From positions 15,017,912 through 15,081,911 of the forward strand of contig OZ023188.1 in the NCBI GenBank assembly GCA_963995505.1: a stretch of DNA of 64,000 nt, read 5' to 3'. The notes beneath the pieces were generated by a model. That model ran no database searches. It was not told the DNA's origin and saw only the letters and a list, made by a program, of their open reading frames with translations. Made by a program: the position numbers and the translations under genes. How positions within the stretch are numbered: the first letter of the stretch is position 1; the number at the start of each line of letters is the position of its first letter. Of this stretch, positions 1-10,615 are shown piece after piece. This stretch comes from Hypericum androsaemum. Its lineage: Eukaryota; Streptophyta; Magnoliopsida; Malpighiales; Hypericaceae.

Positions 1-482
1 AATGATTGGATTTGTCCAACGCGACCCGGAACTCAACCGGTTGGATCAACCAAAACCGGAGGATGAACCCAATTGGATTGGCCTTTTAGCCTAGTTAGAC
101 CATCTAGTCTAAATTTAACTCGCCAATAATTTTGAAAAAAATGGATACAATTTTGTTAGATTGAAGTGATTAAATTAATATTTTGATATTTTTTGTTAGT
201 GATAAGTTTTGCAACATAATTGAATGCTAATTAAAATTATATGACATTTAATACAATATAACAAAATTGGTCTGATTGGTCGGACCATCAACCAATGAGC
301 AAAATGGGTCGCTCACTTTGATGAAATTTACCTGAAAAAATAATGTGAATTATGCTTTGAATTTACGTGCTCCGCCCCAATCCAACATCCCACGTCGAAT
401 TGCTGACTGAAAAACTTACCCTCCTTAGCAAATTAATGATGGGGCAAACTAAATTATAATGCCTTAAAGGCGAACACCACTA
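1..482. other. Intergenic, possible truncated hAT-type element
   Basis: No gene seen. The stretch around 265-330 reads like a diverged, inverted copy of the terminal part of the hAT-type element at 31232-31712: both carry a CGGACCAT core followed some 20 bases later by TGGGTC and CTC. The window starts inside this region, so the other end and any TSD cannot be examined. The homology is by eye only and could be chance in AT-rich DNA with GGTCCGACC-type motifs. Confidence 0.25.
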
Positions 483-1812
483 TTGAAGGGGTTCCTCTGT
501 CCAATTATATCAACTTATCAAAAAAAAAAGTTTAACTTATCAAAAAATAAATTGAATGTTGTCGTATTTCCCAATTCTGTCCAATTTGTGATTGGACCAT
601 ACATATCACATCTCTTCCAGCCATTACAACTTGCAAGAGGTTTGGGCAACTTGGTGTCTCCATTGCCCAACATCTTGACATCCATGTTTCCAGGTTCTTG
701 GTTTCTCTTTACAAGGTTTGTGTGTATGTTTTTCATTTTGATGTTCCGTGCTTGGGGCAGTTCTGGCCCTGGTTGTTCATAATGGTAATGTCGTTTTCAC
801 TATTCCAGCTTGATTCTTGTTGGTATCTATGAGAATCCAATTGATCCTAATAATTGTATGATTTGGAAATACGGGTTTCTCCTCTTTTTTTCCCCTAGAA
901 ACTCTCCAAAAGTCAGAACCTCAAAGTTAATTAACTCGTAAAATAACTACTTGTAAGTAGTTTATTATTGTTCCTTTTTTTATGTGATTCTTCTGTGTCT
1001 GTTGTCAGACTTATAAATTGTAATTATTTTTTTAACCAAATCTACCTCATTCATAAAATTTGAGTTCAAAATCTTAATGTCGTAGAATCTAATACTATTG
1101 CCACTTTACTAATGGTTTTAATGTTGATATCACCCATTTTCCCGGTGTTGACCGTGGGAAGAGGTAATTTTTTTTCCTACTTCGCCGTGTTGTTCCAACT
1201 TCAAATGGACTTTCTGGCCTGTATAGAAAACTTATTAAGGGCCATGATAGATTTTGTCATTTCGGCTCTAAGAAACGGGCCTGGATACAAGTAGACTTCA
1301 AGAAGCCCGTTGGTCTCCACACCAAAAAAGACAAGTTTGTTTATAATATCTAGTATGAAAGTCGAGCATTTTCGGTGAAATCTTTTTTAAAAAAGTTTTA
1401 AATTTCTTACTACTTATATCGATTACTATCCGGAGATTTGTGGCAGTTGAAAGAAGGAAAGGAAAAAAAGTTATTATATCGCAAGGGTATTTAGAGAAGA
1501 CTTTCGAGGATTAAATTCAAGATAAAACCTATCTAATCAACGTATTTTTAGGCGATATGTGCTATTGAGCATTAACTGGTGTAAAAAAAAAATTTTACTA
1601 TTTTGGCGGTTATTCTCGCATAAATAAAAAAAATATTTGTTCTTTGAAAAACTGCATAATCAATGTTCAAATAGGAGAATCCTAAAGGAAATTTCAACAA
1701 ACACAAGGGATCTGTTGGTAATTTTCCTTTCCTTTTTAGGTCTAACCTCGGACAACACTTGACAAAAAGAAACGAGAAATACCAGAAATGGTAATGGTAG
1801 TGAGTGTGACCC
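483..1812. other. Intergenic upstream of the PPR gene
   Basis: Short open frames occur at 483-782 and 1112-1294 but they show no domain, no biased composition and no splice context that I recognise. The last few hundred bases before 1813 should hold the PPR promoter and 5' leader; no clear TATA box with correct spacing could be chosen. Confidence 0.4.
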
Positions 1813-3960
1813 ATGGACAGGACCCGAACGTTTCGTAACCTCTTAAGAAGGTGCTTAGCCAAACGAGACCTTTTAACTGGGAAATCCCTCCACGCGCTCT
1901 ACCTCAAGTCACTGGTCCCTCCATCAACCTACTTCTCCAACCACTTCATCCTCCTCTACTCCAAATGCGACCGTCTCCGCGAAGCCCAGAACGCGTTTCG
2001 CCAAACCCACGAGCCCAATGTCTTCACTTTCAACGCCCTCTTGGCGGCCTACGTCAAAGAGTCGCTCCTCGCCGATGCACGCAACCTGTTCGACGAAATT
2101 CCCCAACCGGACCTGGTCTCTTATAACACGCTCATTTCCGCTTACGTGGATCGCAGGGACGCTGCGAGCGCGTTGAGCTTGTTTAGGGAGATGAGGGGGG
2201 TCGGTGGTGAGGCGGACGGGTTTACTGTCTCGTCGTTGTTGACCGCTGCTTGTGGCTGCGTTGGTTTGATCAGGCAGTTGCATTGTTTGGCTGTTGTCGC
2301 GGCGTTTGGTTGCTATGCTTCGGTGAATAACTCGCTGGTTAGTGTGTACAGTAAGAATGGCTTCTTAGAGGAGGCGAAACGGGTTTTCTATGAGATGGAA
2401 GAGGAGGTTAGAGATGAGGTTTCTTGGAATTCTATGATTGTAGCGTACGGACAGCACGGAGAGGGAGAAAATGCGCTCGCGTTGTATAGAGGGATGGCAG
2501 AGACGGGGTTTGATTCCGATGTGTTCACTCTGGCTAGCGTTTTGACCGCGTTCACGGGCGTGAAGGATCTCTCTGGTGGGCTTCAGGTCCATTGTTGGCT
2601 TATCAAATACGGGTTTCATCAGAACTGTCGTGTAGGCAGTGGTTTGATAGATATGTATGCCAAGTGCGGGGTTGACATGTTAGAATGTAGTAAAGTGTTC
2701 AATGATGTTTGCCACCAAGATTTGGTACTGTGGAATACAATGATTTCGGGGTATTCTATGGACGAGGAACTCTCCGATCAGGCTCTTCGTTGCTTTATAG
2801 AGATGCAACGTAAGGGATTTCGGCCAGACGATTGTAGCTTCGTCTGTGTGATGAGTGCATGCTCCAATTTTCCATCTCCCTCTCAGGGTAAACAAGTTCA
2901 TGCATTGGCGGTGAAGTCTGATATCCCATTTAACCGAATTCAAGTGAATAATGCACTCATTACAATGTACTCAAGGTGTGGGGACCTTCATGATTCGAGG
3001 GTTCTATTCAACAGGATGCCTGTTCATAATGAAGTTTCGCTCAGCGCAATGATTGCAGCTTATGCGCAGCATGGGGACGGCACAGGATCACTGCGCCTTT
3101 TTGAGCAAATGCTTGACCAGGGTATTGCTCCTTCAAATATTACTTTTGTTTCAGTCCTGTCTGCCTGTGCACATACCGGAAAGGTCGAGGAGGGTAAGAT
3201 GTACTTCAGCATGATGAAAGAGAGATTTGGTGCTAAACCAGACGAAGAGCATTACCAGTGCATGATTGATCTTTTAGGTCGAGCCGGGAAGCTGAATGAA
3301 GCCGAGAGGCTAATTGAGACAATGCCGGTTAGTCCTGGTTCAATCAGTTGGTCTGCATTACTAGGTGCATCTAGGACACATGGAAACATAGAAATGGCAG
3401 AGAAGGCTGCTTCCCGCATTCTGCAGCTAGATCCCGGAAATGCGGCTTCCTACGTTATGCTCTCAAACACTTATTCTACTGCTGGTAAGTGGGATAAGGT
3501 TGCCGAAATCAGAAAGCTGATGCAAAATAGGGGCGTGACGAAGAATCCAGGATGTAGTTGGATCGAAACAAACAAGAAGGTCCATGCGTTTGTGGCCGAA
3601 GACAGTTCGCACCCGCTGATAAAGGAAATTCATGGATACTTAGATGAGATGTTCAAGAAGATGAAGCACGCAGGGTACGTACCGGATACCAGATGGGCAC
3701 TGATTAAAGATGATGAAACAGGAGGAGAGAAAGAGATCATGTTGCGGTATCATAGCGAGAAACTCGCAGTTGCTTATGGTTTGCTCTCCACAAAAAGCTG
3801 GGAGCCCATAATTGTGATGAAAAACCTCAGAATATGTGGTGATTGCCACAATGCAATCAAGTTTATGTCTGCAATTGCTGGTAGAACAATCACCGTCAGG
3901 GATACACTCAGGTTTCATTGTTTCAAGGGAGGGAAGTGCTCTTGTGGGGATTATTGGTGA
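1813..3960 (+). CDS. DYW-type pentatricopeptide repeat protein (At3g49710-like)
   Basis: Intronless gene of 715 codons. PLS-class PPR proteins bind single-stranded organellar RNA with one repeat per base, and the DYW tail is the cytidine deaminase for C-to-U editing in plastids or mitochondria. The N-terminus (about residues 1-30) is basic and plausible as an organelle-targeting region. From about residue 40 to 530 there is a run of degenerate 31-36-residue repeats, recognisable by phrases such as [20 protein letters not shown] and [11 protein letters not shown]. An E/E+ region with PGCSWIE follows (near residue 580), then the DYW domain with the zinc-binding HSEKLA and CGDCH motifs, and the exact C-terminus DYW. 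Length and wording match Arabidopsis At3g49710 from memory. ATG at 1813 is the first Met of the frame and starts a homologous-looking N-terminus. The particular RNA target cannot be read from the sequence. Confidence 0.96.
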   Translation: MDRTRTFRNLLRRCLAKRDLLTGKSLHALYLKSLVPPSTYFSNHFILLYSKCDRLREAQNAFRQTHEPNVFTFNALLAAYVKESLLADARNLFDEIPQPDLVSYNTLISAYVDRRDAASALSLFREMRGVGGEADGFTVSSLLTAACGCVGLIRQLHCLAVVAAFGCYASVNNSLVSVYSKNGFLEEAKRVFYEMEEEVRDEVSWNSMIVAYGQHGEGENALALYRGMAETGFDSDVFTLASVLTAFTGVKDLSGGLQVHCWLIKYGFHQNCRVGSGLIDMYAKCGVDMLECSKVFNDVCHQDLVLWNTMISGYSMDEELSDQALRCFIEMQRKGFRPDDCSFVCVMSACSNFPSPSQGKQVHALAVKSDIPFNRIQVNNALITMYSRCGDLHDSRVLFNRMPVHNEVSLSAMIAAYAQHGDGTGSLRLFEQMLDQGIAPSNITFVSVLSACAHTGKVEEGKMYFSMMKERFGAKPDEEHYQCMIDLLGRAGKLNEAERLIETMPVSPGSISWSALLGASRTHGNIEMAEKAASRILQLDPGNAASYVMLSNTYSTAGKWDKVAEIRKLMQNRGVTKNPGCSWIETNKKVHAFVAEDSSHPLIKEIHGYLDEMFKKMKHAGYVPDTRWALIKDDETGGEKEIMLRYHSEKLAVAYGLLSTKSWEPIIVMKNLRICGDCHNAIKFMSAIAGRTITVRDTLRFHCFKGGKCSCGDYW

Positions 3961-4568
3961 TCCTTCAAAAAAAAAAACTCGGTGATTAATGAATGAATTA
4001 TCTCCCAACCATTTTTATTTTTATTTGCATAACATTGAAATGGCGATTGTCACTATGATGTTCTTCAAAAATTAAAATTTGATATGACTGGCTAGTGGGT
4101 TGTACGAATTTTTCAAAAAGAATATCATATTTTGTGATGCATATAGTAGTGGCACACACTTTCAGACGGCCATAAATACAAGCATTTTTTATATAAGTAT
4201 TTTAACATCATACCACCTTAGAGTTTAAAGATCATAAATTAAATGTATTTTTTTAGAAACAAAGTTAATATATTCATAAATTAAGTTGAAAATCTAGCAT
4301 TAAAAGGGATGGTAACTCCGAAGGCGGATATTGTAATCAATTGGGTGCACAACGTCTTGATATAAACATTGTTGCTATTTATCTCACTATGAGTAAAGTT
4401 AAGATTACATCTGTACAAAGCTTGCACTCTTTTATGTGGTCAAATTATGTTTAACCCCTTTAAGAATGTAGACGGTCGATGAGAAAGGCGGGGATAGACT
4501 TTTACCGAACTTGCAGCATGTGAACACAAGAATATTAAAGATTAGTTGATTAAGTCTTACCATATTCG
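3961..4568. other. Intergenic, AT-rich
   Basis: Holds the 3' flank of the PPR gene and leads into the pectinesterase remnant. A 14-base motif CGATGAGAAAGGCG occurs at about 4477 and again at about 4567, just at the start of the pseudogene; nothing else was recognised. Confidence 0.4.
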
Positions 4569-5235
4569 ATGAGAAAGGCGTTGATTGAGGCAATCAGCCA
4601 ATCACAGTACTTAATAACTTTAAAAGGAAAAGAAGTTGTTCCGGGGAATCAATTCGTAGTAGCAGGAATGAGCTTCAAGAACACAGCGGGTCTCAAGATT
4701 CGTTTTGGCCAGGCTGTAGCAATGTTGAACAATATCGACCAAATATTATTTTACGGCTGCAGCTTCGAGTCTTTCCAGGATACGCTATACACAAAAAATG
4801 GCGAGCAATTCTACTTGGACTGCGATGTATACAAAACGGTGGACTTTGTGTTTCGAGATGCTAGTGCATTCTTCCAGTGCTGCAGCTTTTATGCGCACAA
4901 GCTGCTACTAATGCAGAAGAACATGTTTACTGCGCACTGGCGTAATGATCCAAGCAAGGACTTGGGATTCTTCAAGGCTGCAGTGGACTTGGCTAGGGAT
5001 ATGAAGTCAACCAATATATATCTGGGGCGGCACTTGGGGGTTTACTCCAGGATGATGATCATGCAGTCATTCATTGACACCTTGCTGGATCGGGCGGGAT
5101 GGCTCAAGTAGAATGACACGATCACAGTTGACAAGCTACACAACTACGGGTCCAGATCGGACACAACTGGAAGAGTGCAATGGCCTAGTTATAGAGTACA
5201 AAATGCTTCATAAGCTGCACCGTTTGATTTTAGTA
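4569..5235 (+). pseudogene. Pectin methylesterase (pectinesterase) remnant
   Basis: Reading from 4569 gives about 180 residues of a carbohydrate esterase family 8 domain, and the same frame continues beyond the stop at 5109-5111 with recognisable C-terminal sequence (TTGRVQWPSYRV, the family's RVKWPGY region) to about 5235. Pectin methylesterases demethylate cell-wall homogalacturonan. Family landmarks visible are FQDTLY (catalytic Gln/Asp region), VDFVFRD (usual DFIFG, catalytic Asp) and YLGRHLG (usual YLGRPW; the Arg is present but the conserved Pro-Trp is lost). The N-terminal third of the domain, including the GxYxE region, and any signal peptide or PRO domain are absent upstream. Loss of the Trp, the in-frame stop and the missing N-terminus make an active enzyme unlikely; I call it a decayed fragment. 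Confidence 0.85.
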
Positions 5236-6431
5236 TAGGGAATAGTGTTGGTTGTTGATGTAGTACCGATATTAGTAAATTGCATTGTATTCTCGTTTCA
5301 AACTTTACTTAGAATTCATGAATGTGATGCTTAAAAAATCTGATAAGAATTTCAACATCTAAAAAAAAAAGGGGTCAGTCGGGTAGAGGAAACAAGGCAT
5401 AAGGATGTATTGAGCTCAAATCAAGCGAGGCCCAATGAATCTTCCCAATAAGGTCTTTATGATTTATGAATTAATATTTCAAATGTAAAAAATGTAAGAT
5501 AATACCTAGATCTAGCACCTTAGCAAAATTAGGATTTCTATTTAATCATCTCTTGCAATTAACATAGTGTCTGAATGGAATATATAACATTTTATTTTAT
5601 TTTATTCAAATTAACATTAAAGCCATAGAATAACACTATAGAAAGTTCTTTCACTTCATTATAAATTTTGTCCTTTTAAACATATTTTCATACTCTAACA
5701 AATGATACTAAGTTCTTATGACGTGACATATAGACTAAATAATAATTTGATAATAATAGGTTGTTAAAAAACATAGTGATGATGTGAAAGTAGAAATAAG
5801 AAGTCATTGAAAATTAAATATTGATAATTTTTAGTATATATTATAGATCTAAAATGTGCAAAATAAATTGACTTCAATTCTAATTTTTAAATGATTTTTC
5901 CACTACCCAAATTCTGTATTTTTGTTGTTTTGTTACCCAAACTCTAGATCATTATTGTTGTCTTTCGTTCTTTCCTTGTTCTTGTCATTTATTTTCTGTG
6001 CCATTTCTATTCATTATGTTGGTCTCATTTTTGATATGTTGTGTCTAGATACTCCATTTAAGAACTTTGAATTTAGGAAAAGAATCATAATAGTTAGAGA
6101 TATTAAAGTTTTCAAAGAATTCTATTGCAACAACCCGAAGGAAAGAAGTTGGAACTGTATTGGATACACGGATGGTGTCGTGGTTGTTGCAATCTTGATC
6201 AATAACCGTTTGAGATAGAGATACTAACGAATCTGGCTATTATCTTGATGTTGTTTAGTTGAACGACAATAAGATGTTTAGTTTGCTTAGTTGTTTGTCA
6301 TCTGACAGGATTCTTTCAAAGAAGCCAAACAAGGAGATTGTCTTCAAATTCGATGACTTCATGTTAACCAACGAGTGCGTTGAGAGATTGAGGAGGAACA
6401 TGATTCCTCATCTTCCTCCTGATTGAGGCAT
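5236..6431. other. Intergenic, AT-rich
   Basis: No gene recognised. An open frame at 5922-6218 has a hydrophobic start but no family resemblance. It includes the first copy of a dispersed direct repeat (5747-5895), listed separately. Confidence 0.4.
5747..5895 (+). repeat. Dispersed direct repeat, copy 1
   Basis: About 150 bp that recur in the same orientation at 8417-8566. Shared runs include CATAGTGATGATGTGAAAGT, AATAAGAAGTCATTGAAAA and TTATAGATCTAAA. The two copies bracket the ANT-like fragment and the 286-bp tandem repeat, which suggests either an ancestral segmental duplication or the ends of an unidentified element. Confidence 0.8.
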
Positions 6432-6668
6432 CATTATCCACTTTCGCATTGTCATTATGAGTAAGAGGAGGATTGTGATAGGTGGAGTCATTGACTAAGA
6501 CAATGTCCTTGTTTCGGTGAGCCAGGTCGCCAAGCATGTCGTTTGCAATTATTCACACCACAGCATACCTCGTTATGTCAAAGCTAGATAAAATATTCGC
6601 CCCTCGAAACTTGATCGATGCAACGTCATAGGCCTTGGTTGCTTCCTCCTGAGTGCCTGCAATTTTTG
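6432..6668 (-). pseudogene. Fragment of an AINTEGUMENTA-like last exon
   Basis: On the minus strand this reads [18 protein letters not shown] and then DITRY, the end of an AP2 repeat 2, and continues after a stop with words parallel to the intact ANT gene (NDMLGDLAHRNK against [13 protein letters not shown], then DSTYHNPP against EATYRDPP). It aligns with about 34665-34890. The splice acceptor CAAAAATTGCAG in front of the exon is also retained with a little diverged intron, so this is a DNA-level copy, not a processed retrocopy. The stop right after DITRYAVV and the absence of any other exon mean it cannot encode a working factor. Confidence 0.88.
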
Positions 6669-7633
6669 GTGCAAAAGAATGGGGTTTTCTGTGCTTATTT
6701 ATTGACCCATGTTTTAGTAAGAGTATGACCAGCAATACTTGGGAATTGTCAGCTCTCCTACATATTATGTCTTGCTAATTACACTCTATTTTTCACCTGA
6801 TTAAGAAATCCATGTCAAAGGAGAAGTTCAAGTTCAAGTTTGCTGACATAAAAAGCTCGTTAGTCCTATTCAACCCTTGTTGTTATCTCTCCTAGAATAT
6901 GTTCCCATGCTTTCCCCAGCATCTGCTATTTTTCTCATGTGGATCATTTTAAAAGTCATCAAACAGCTTGTTGATAAATCTTTGAAGTTATAATATCATC
7001 CTCATAAAAAATGTATCGGACATTTATCTTAGATTGACATTTTTAACAACCGATTTTATGTGGAAATGAGAACGAGATAACATCTTGCTGCTTCCAGGTC
7101 GTTAATGATTTGAGGGAGTTTACAAGAAGAACTATCTGGTTCAGCAGTGAGGGTATATGGACTTGTTGGAAGAGACTCGTTGTGCTCCTTGCTAGTTGTG
7201 CCATCAATGAAACAAGTAATCCAGAAGCTCCATTCTGGCAAGGTTTCCATGTTCAAGTCCTTCAACGAGATTTCTATTTCAAATCTGCACCACTCAGCCA
7301 TATTCAGAGCACCTGGAACAGAATCATCTACTCATGGATGCCCAATTGAATCCTGATATAAATGTATGTGTCGAGTCCCATACATATCAATTGAACAAGG
7401 TAGGCAGTGCTACATATCTTGCAGTGATAAATCACAGTACACAGTCTTTTTGGACTTATGTACACCATTTTACATAATAATAAGTAAAGGTCCAGTCTTT
7501 ACTTAGAATATAGATGTCCCATTTTTGTTGAGAACTTGAACCATTCCAGTACTAGCAGGAATTACTTCGTCCATTAAGGACTACGTGGGCCCCGACCAAT
7601 AGGAATCCATGTCTAAATTGGACCTGAGTAGAT
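6669..7633. other. Intergenic with one unassigned open frame
   Basis: An 81-codon frame on the minus strand (7056-7301, beginning MAEWCRFEIEISLKDL) has a more protein-like composition than its surroundings, and the preceding in-frame residues read plausibly too, but I do not recognise the family. It may be another captured gene scrap next to the ANT-like fragment. The plus-strand frames over the same bases look like shadows. No promoter or splice structure was evident. Confidence 0.3.
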
Positions 7634-8161
7634 TGAAGCCTCGGGAAGCAGAGTTAGTCTGTCACCAACTACAGTCACTGCCTAATTAAGAAGATAGCTC
7701 TCCTCCGTCAACTGCAAGAGAAAATATAAAAGGTGAAAAAATGAATTCAACCCAATTGATAATGAACGAATTATCATGAAATAATAATGTGAAAACCCAA
7801 TTCTATGACCACCATTTTGTTATTTTCCAACACATTTTAGGTAACATTTTCTTCATGAGATTTCTGTTCTCAAGTTACTTGTGGCTACCATCAGTTGTAC
7901 GGTTGTATCTGAAGAAAACTGAAGCCTCGGGAACCAGAGTTCAGTTCTTGTCCAAACTAACTATAGTCACTGCATAATTAAGAAGATAGTTCTCCCACGT
8001 CAACTGCAAGAGAAAAATAAAGAGTGGAAAAATGAATTAAACCCAATTAAAAAATGAACAAATTTTCATGAAATAATTATGTGAAAACTCAATTCTAAGA
8101 ACACCATTTTAGGTAGCATTTTCTCCATGAGATTTCTTTTTTCGAGTTACTTGTGGCTACC
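7634..8161 (+). repeat. Tandem direct duplication, period about 286 bp
   Basis: Copy 1 runs from 7634 to about 7919 and copy 2 from 7920 to about 8161. Both begin TGAAGCCTCGGGAA, share TAATTAAGAAGATAG, GTCAACTGCAAGAGAAAA and ACTTGTGGCTACCA, and differ by scattered substitutions and small indels (copy 2 lacks about 30 bp). Not coding. The divergence indicates an old duplication. Confidence 0.85.
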
Positions 8162-8416
8162 ACGTTTATGTCAATCATCTGCTGAAGGTTGTATCTTCTA
8201 TATGATTAGCATTCAGATAATTTGAATCCAAAATATCTTAATTAGCAACTAGCGAAATATTCTAACTGCTAACTAGTATTGTAAGTATCTGTATCCGAAC
8301 TCCAAACTATCAGTTATCCAATTTTTTTTGGATCAGATACAGATACTTGAGAATAACAATAACATGGTTGAATTATTCTTTGTCCGTCATAATAATAATA
8401 ATGATAATAATAATAT

Positions 8417-8566
8417 GTTGATAATAAGATGTTAAAGACATAGTGATGATGTGAAAGTATAAATAAGAAGTCATTGAAAAATTAAATATTGATCATTTTT
8501 AGTATGTATTATAGATCTAAATGTTTGTACAAAATTTACTTCAAATCTAATTTTTTAATGATTTCA
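8417..8566 (+). repeat. Dispersed direct repeat, copy 2
   Basis: Partner of 5747-5895, same orientation, roughly 85-90% alike by eye. Confidence 0.8.
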
Positions 8567-8650
8567 AATTTCAAGTTTACCGTCATTATAATTAAAAAAA
8601 TTGAATGACGAATTTGTATTATACTTTATTTTAAAGAATTTTTAAATTTA

Positions 8651-8730
8651 AACTGGCCATGACGGAGGTCACCTCGCAGCTAGCCGTGGAGGAGGTCACC
8701 TTACAGCTAGTCGTGGAGGAGGTCAGTGAA
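8651..8730 (+). repeat. Short tandem repeat, period about 33 bp
   Basis: Two to three units built on GGAGGTCACCTCGCAGCTAG, GGAGGTCACCTTACAGCTAG and GGAGGTCAGTG, with CGTGGA between units. GC-rich compared with the flanks. No larger frame is associated with it. Confidence 0.7.
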
Positions 8731-9373
8731 GATCTGTGCAAAGTCTAATGCACCAACATAGAGGTCAGTTGCATCTTGAAAATCAAAAATCTGAACTGGG
8801 GTCAAACATTAAGAGAAATGTGTGGATCTCCTAGTTGCATGATATTATGTAGCATATGTGGAACTGTGTCACTTGTCATGGTTAGCAATCACTTTGAGAT
8901 TTATGTGCTTCGTTTGATGAGGTAAGAGTACAACTACACTATCCGTGTTGCGATCAACACATTCATCTTCTTTGACGACTTTCTCATGATCCGTGACATA
9001 AATCATCCTCCATCTCTGCCATATATTTTTCGTAGTCAACGCGATAATTGATATCGCTCCATTTTGCTTTTAATGATGCTTGGCAACTTATATGATTTGT
9101 CAATTTTGTGATCGTGATCGTGATAGACCAATTGTGTAGGCATGTGTTTTTTTTTTCTTCGTCTTTCTCTGCCTACGTATGTGTAAATGTCTGTGATCTT
9201 TTTGAGTCCTCATCACTCGGAGAGGATTAGGGTTTGAGTTTTTCTTTTTGGTGTTAGGGTTGGTAACTAAGATTGGAAAATTGGGACGGAGTTGAGGAGA
9301 TTTTTAGTTGACAGGTAAAGGCACTATCGGGGTGGAGAGAGAAGTGTATTTGTAACTAAAGGTAATTTAGGTA
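8731..9373. other. Intergenic
   Basis: No gene or repeat family recognised. Confidence 0.35.
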
Positions 9374-9699
9374 ATGTTGAGTGGCTTTGGATTGGGTACG
9401 GAGTGAAGGAAATGATTCTGAAGGATTTGGAGTGAAAGAGACTGCTGCACTGGCATGTCCAGTTATGTGATACTGTCATGCCCTTTATGTGATACTGGCA
9501 TGCCCCGTTATGTCATATTGGCCAGTGTATTTTCTGTGTTTGCGATACTGGCATGTCCCGTTGACGATACTGGCCCGCATGACTTTTTTTATTTTGGTCC
9601 CTGTGGTTCCGTATTTTTGTAAAAAAGTCTCCGCGTGTCCTTCACTCCAAACTGTTTGGAATGGGGGCATTTCGTACCCAATCCAGCCCCATGTTGATT
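9374..9699. mobile_element. Mutator-like MITE, copy 1
   Basis: The element is 9383-9690 (308 bp) with 9-bp flanking duplications ATGTTGAGT (9374-9382) and ATGTTGATT (9691-9699), 8 of 9 matching. Its ends are inverted repeats containing TGGATTGGGTACG, and the subterminal part (GTTTGGAGTGAAGGA) is inverted as well. The interior carries 3-4 units based on GTTATGTGATACTGGCATGC. It is too short to encode a transposase. A relative lies at 51711-52115. A 9-bp TSD is typical of Mutator-type elements. Confidence 0.85.
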
Positions 9700-10615
9700 T
9701 GAGGGTCCATTTTTTTTGTAATTAATTTTCTTTGTTAATAATAAGTAATATTTGGAGTGGAGTGAGCATTGGCCTATCAGCAAGGTCTACTGTCCTTTAT
9801 ATAGCTGAATAAATTTTAAACTGACTTTTTTTCATTTCCAAGAAAGAATGAAAGAAATAAACTAGCTACTGTATCAAACAGAGGAAAGAAAAGAAGGTTT
9901 TGTTGATTTTGGTTGGGGTTTTAATCAATCGGGGGTGTCGTTGTTATTATTAAACTGACTATTTGCTCTACATTTGATATGTTATTGTTAATGTTGTTGT
10001 GTGTGGTTATTACGTATGTTCTTTTTGGTATTGTTTTTGTAGGGTTAGGTGTTTTGGTTTGGTTCAAGTCCTTTTAAGAAACTTCATTACTGTTACAGTT
10101 TTCCGGTTTCAATCTACTAACAAATCTGCTTACTTTTTTTTTAATGGAGGGACAAGTCGTGATATATAAATACGATGTTGCGGAGAAAAGGGATACAAAA
10201 ACTTCAAGTAATCTAAGGCGGATTTGGAGTGATTGTCCTAAGGTTGGCCTAACAAAATGGAAAAAAAAGTGCTAGAGCTACGCTAAACTAGGCTAAAACT
10301 AGGTTAGGCTACGAAAAATTCTTTCGAGATTGCGGTCGTTCCTTTCTTACAAGCCAAGTCACCAACTAAACCACAACAAGAGAATCAGGAACAAATCCAC
10401 GACACAGTTGTCTCAGCTAGTTGGGGTGGCATCACCACACAGTTGCAAAAAGCATCAGAACCCGATACTTGGTTCTGGACAGCTCCGATTCCCATTGATC
10501 TCCAAGCAATAATACCATGGACTCTTGTTCGAGTCCCGACATGTCTTCTTCCCCAAAAACTTGCAAGAGCCTGCAATATTGTTTCAACAAGTATACTAAA
10601 AGTTAAAGCTTGGAT
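9700..10615. other. Intergenic and 5' flank of the DUF21 gene
   Basis: Presumably contains promoter and leader of the gene starting at 10616. Two 60-codon frames at 10330-10625 do not resemble anything known and overlap each other on both strands. Confidence 0.4.

Noticed and set aside
483..782. 99-codon plus frame near the left end
   Set aside because: No recognisable domain, overlapping minus frame of similar quality, low-complexity AT-rich context.
1851..2283. Frames overlapping the PPR gene
   Set aside because: Shadows in other frames of a clear PPR-DYW gene.
10610..10615. TTG at 10610 as DUF21 start
   Set aside because: Not a plausible plant start codon; the ATG at 10616 begins the family's N-terminus.
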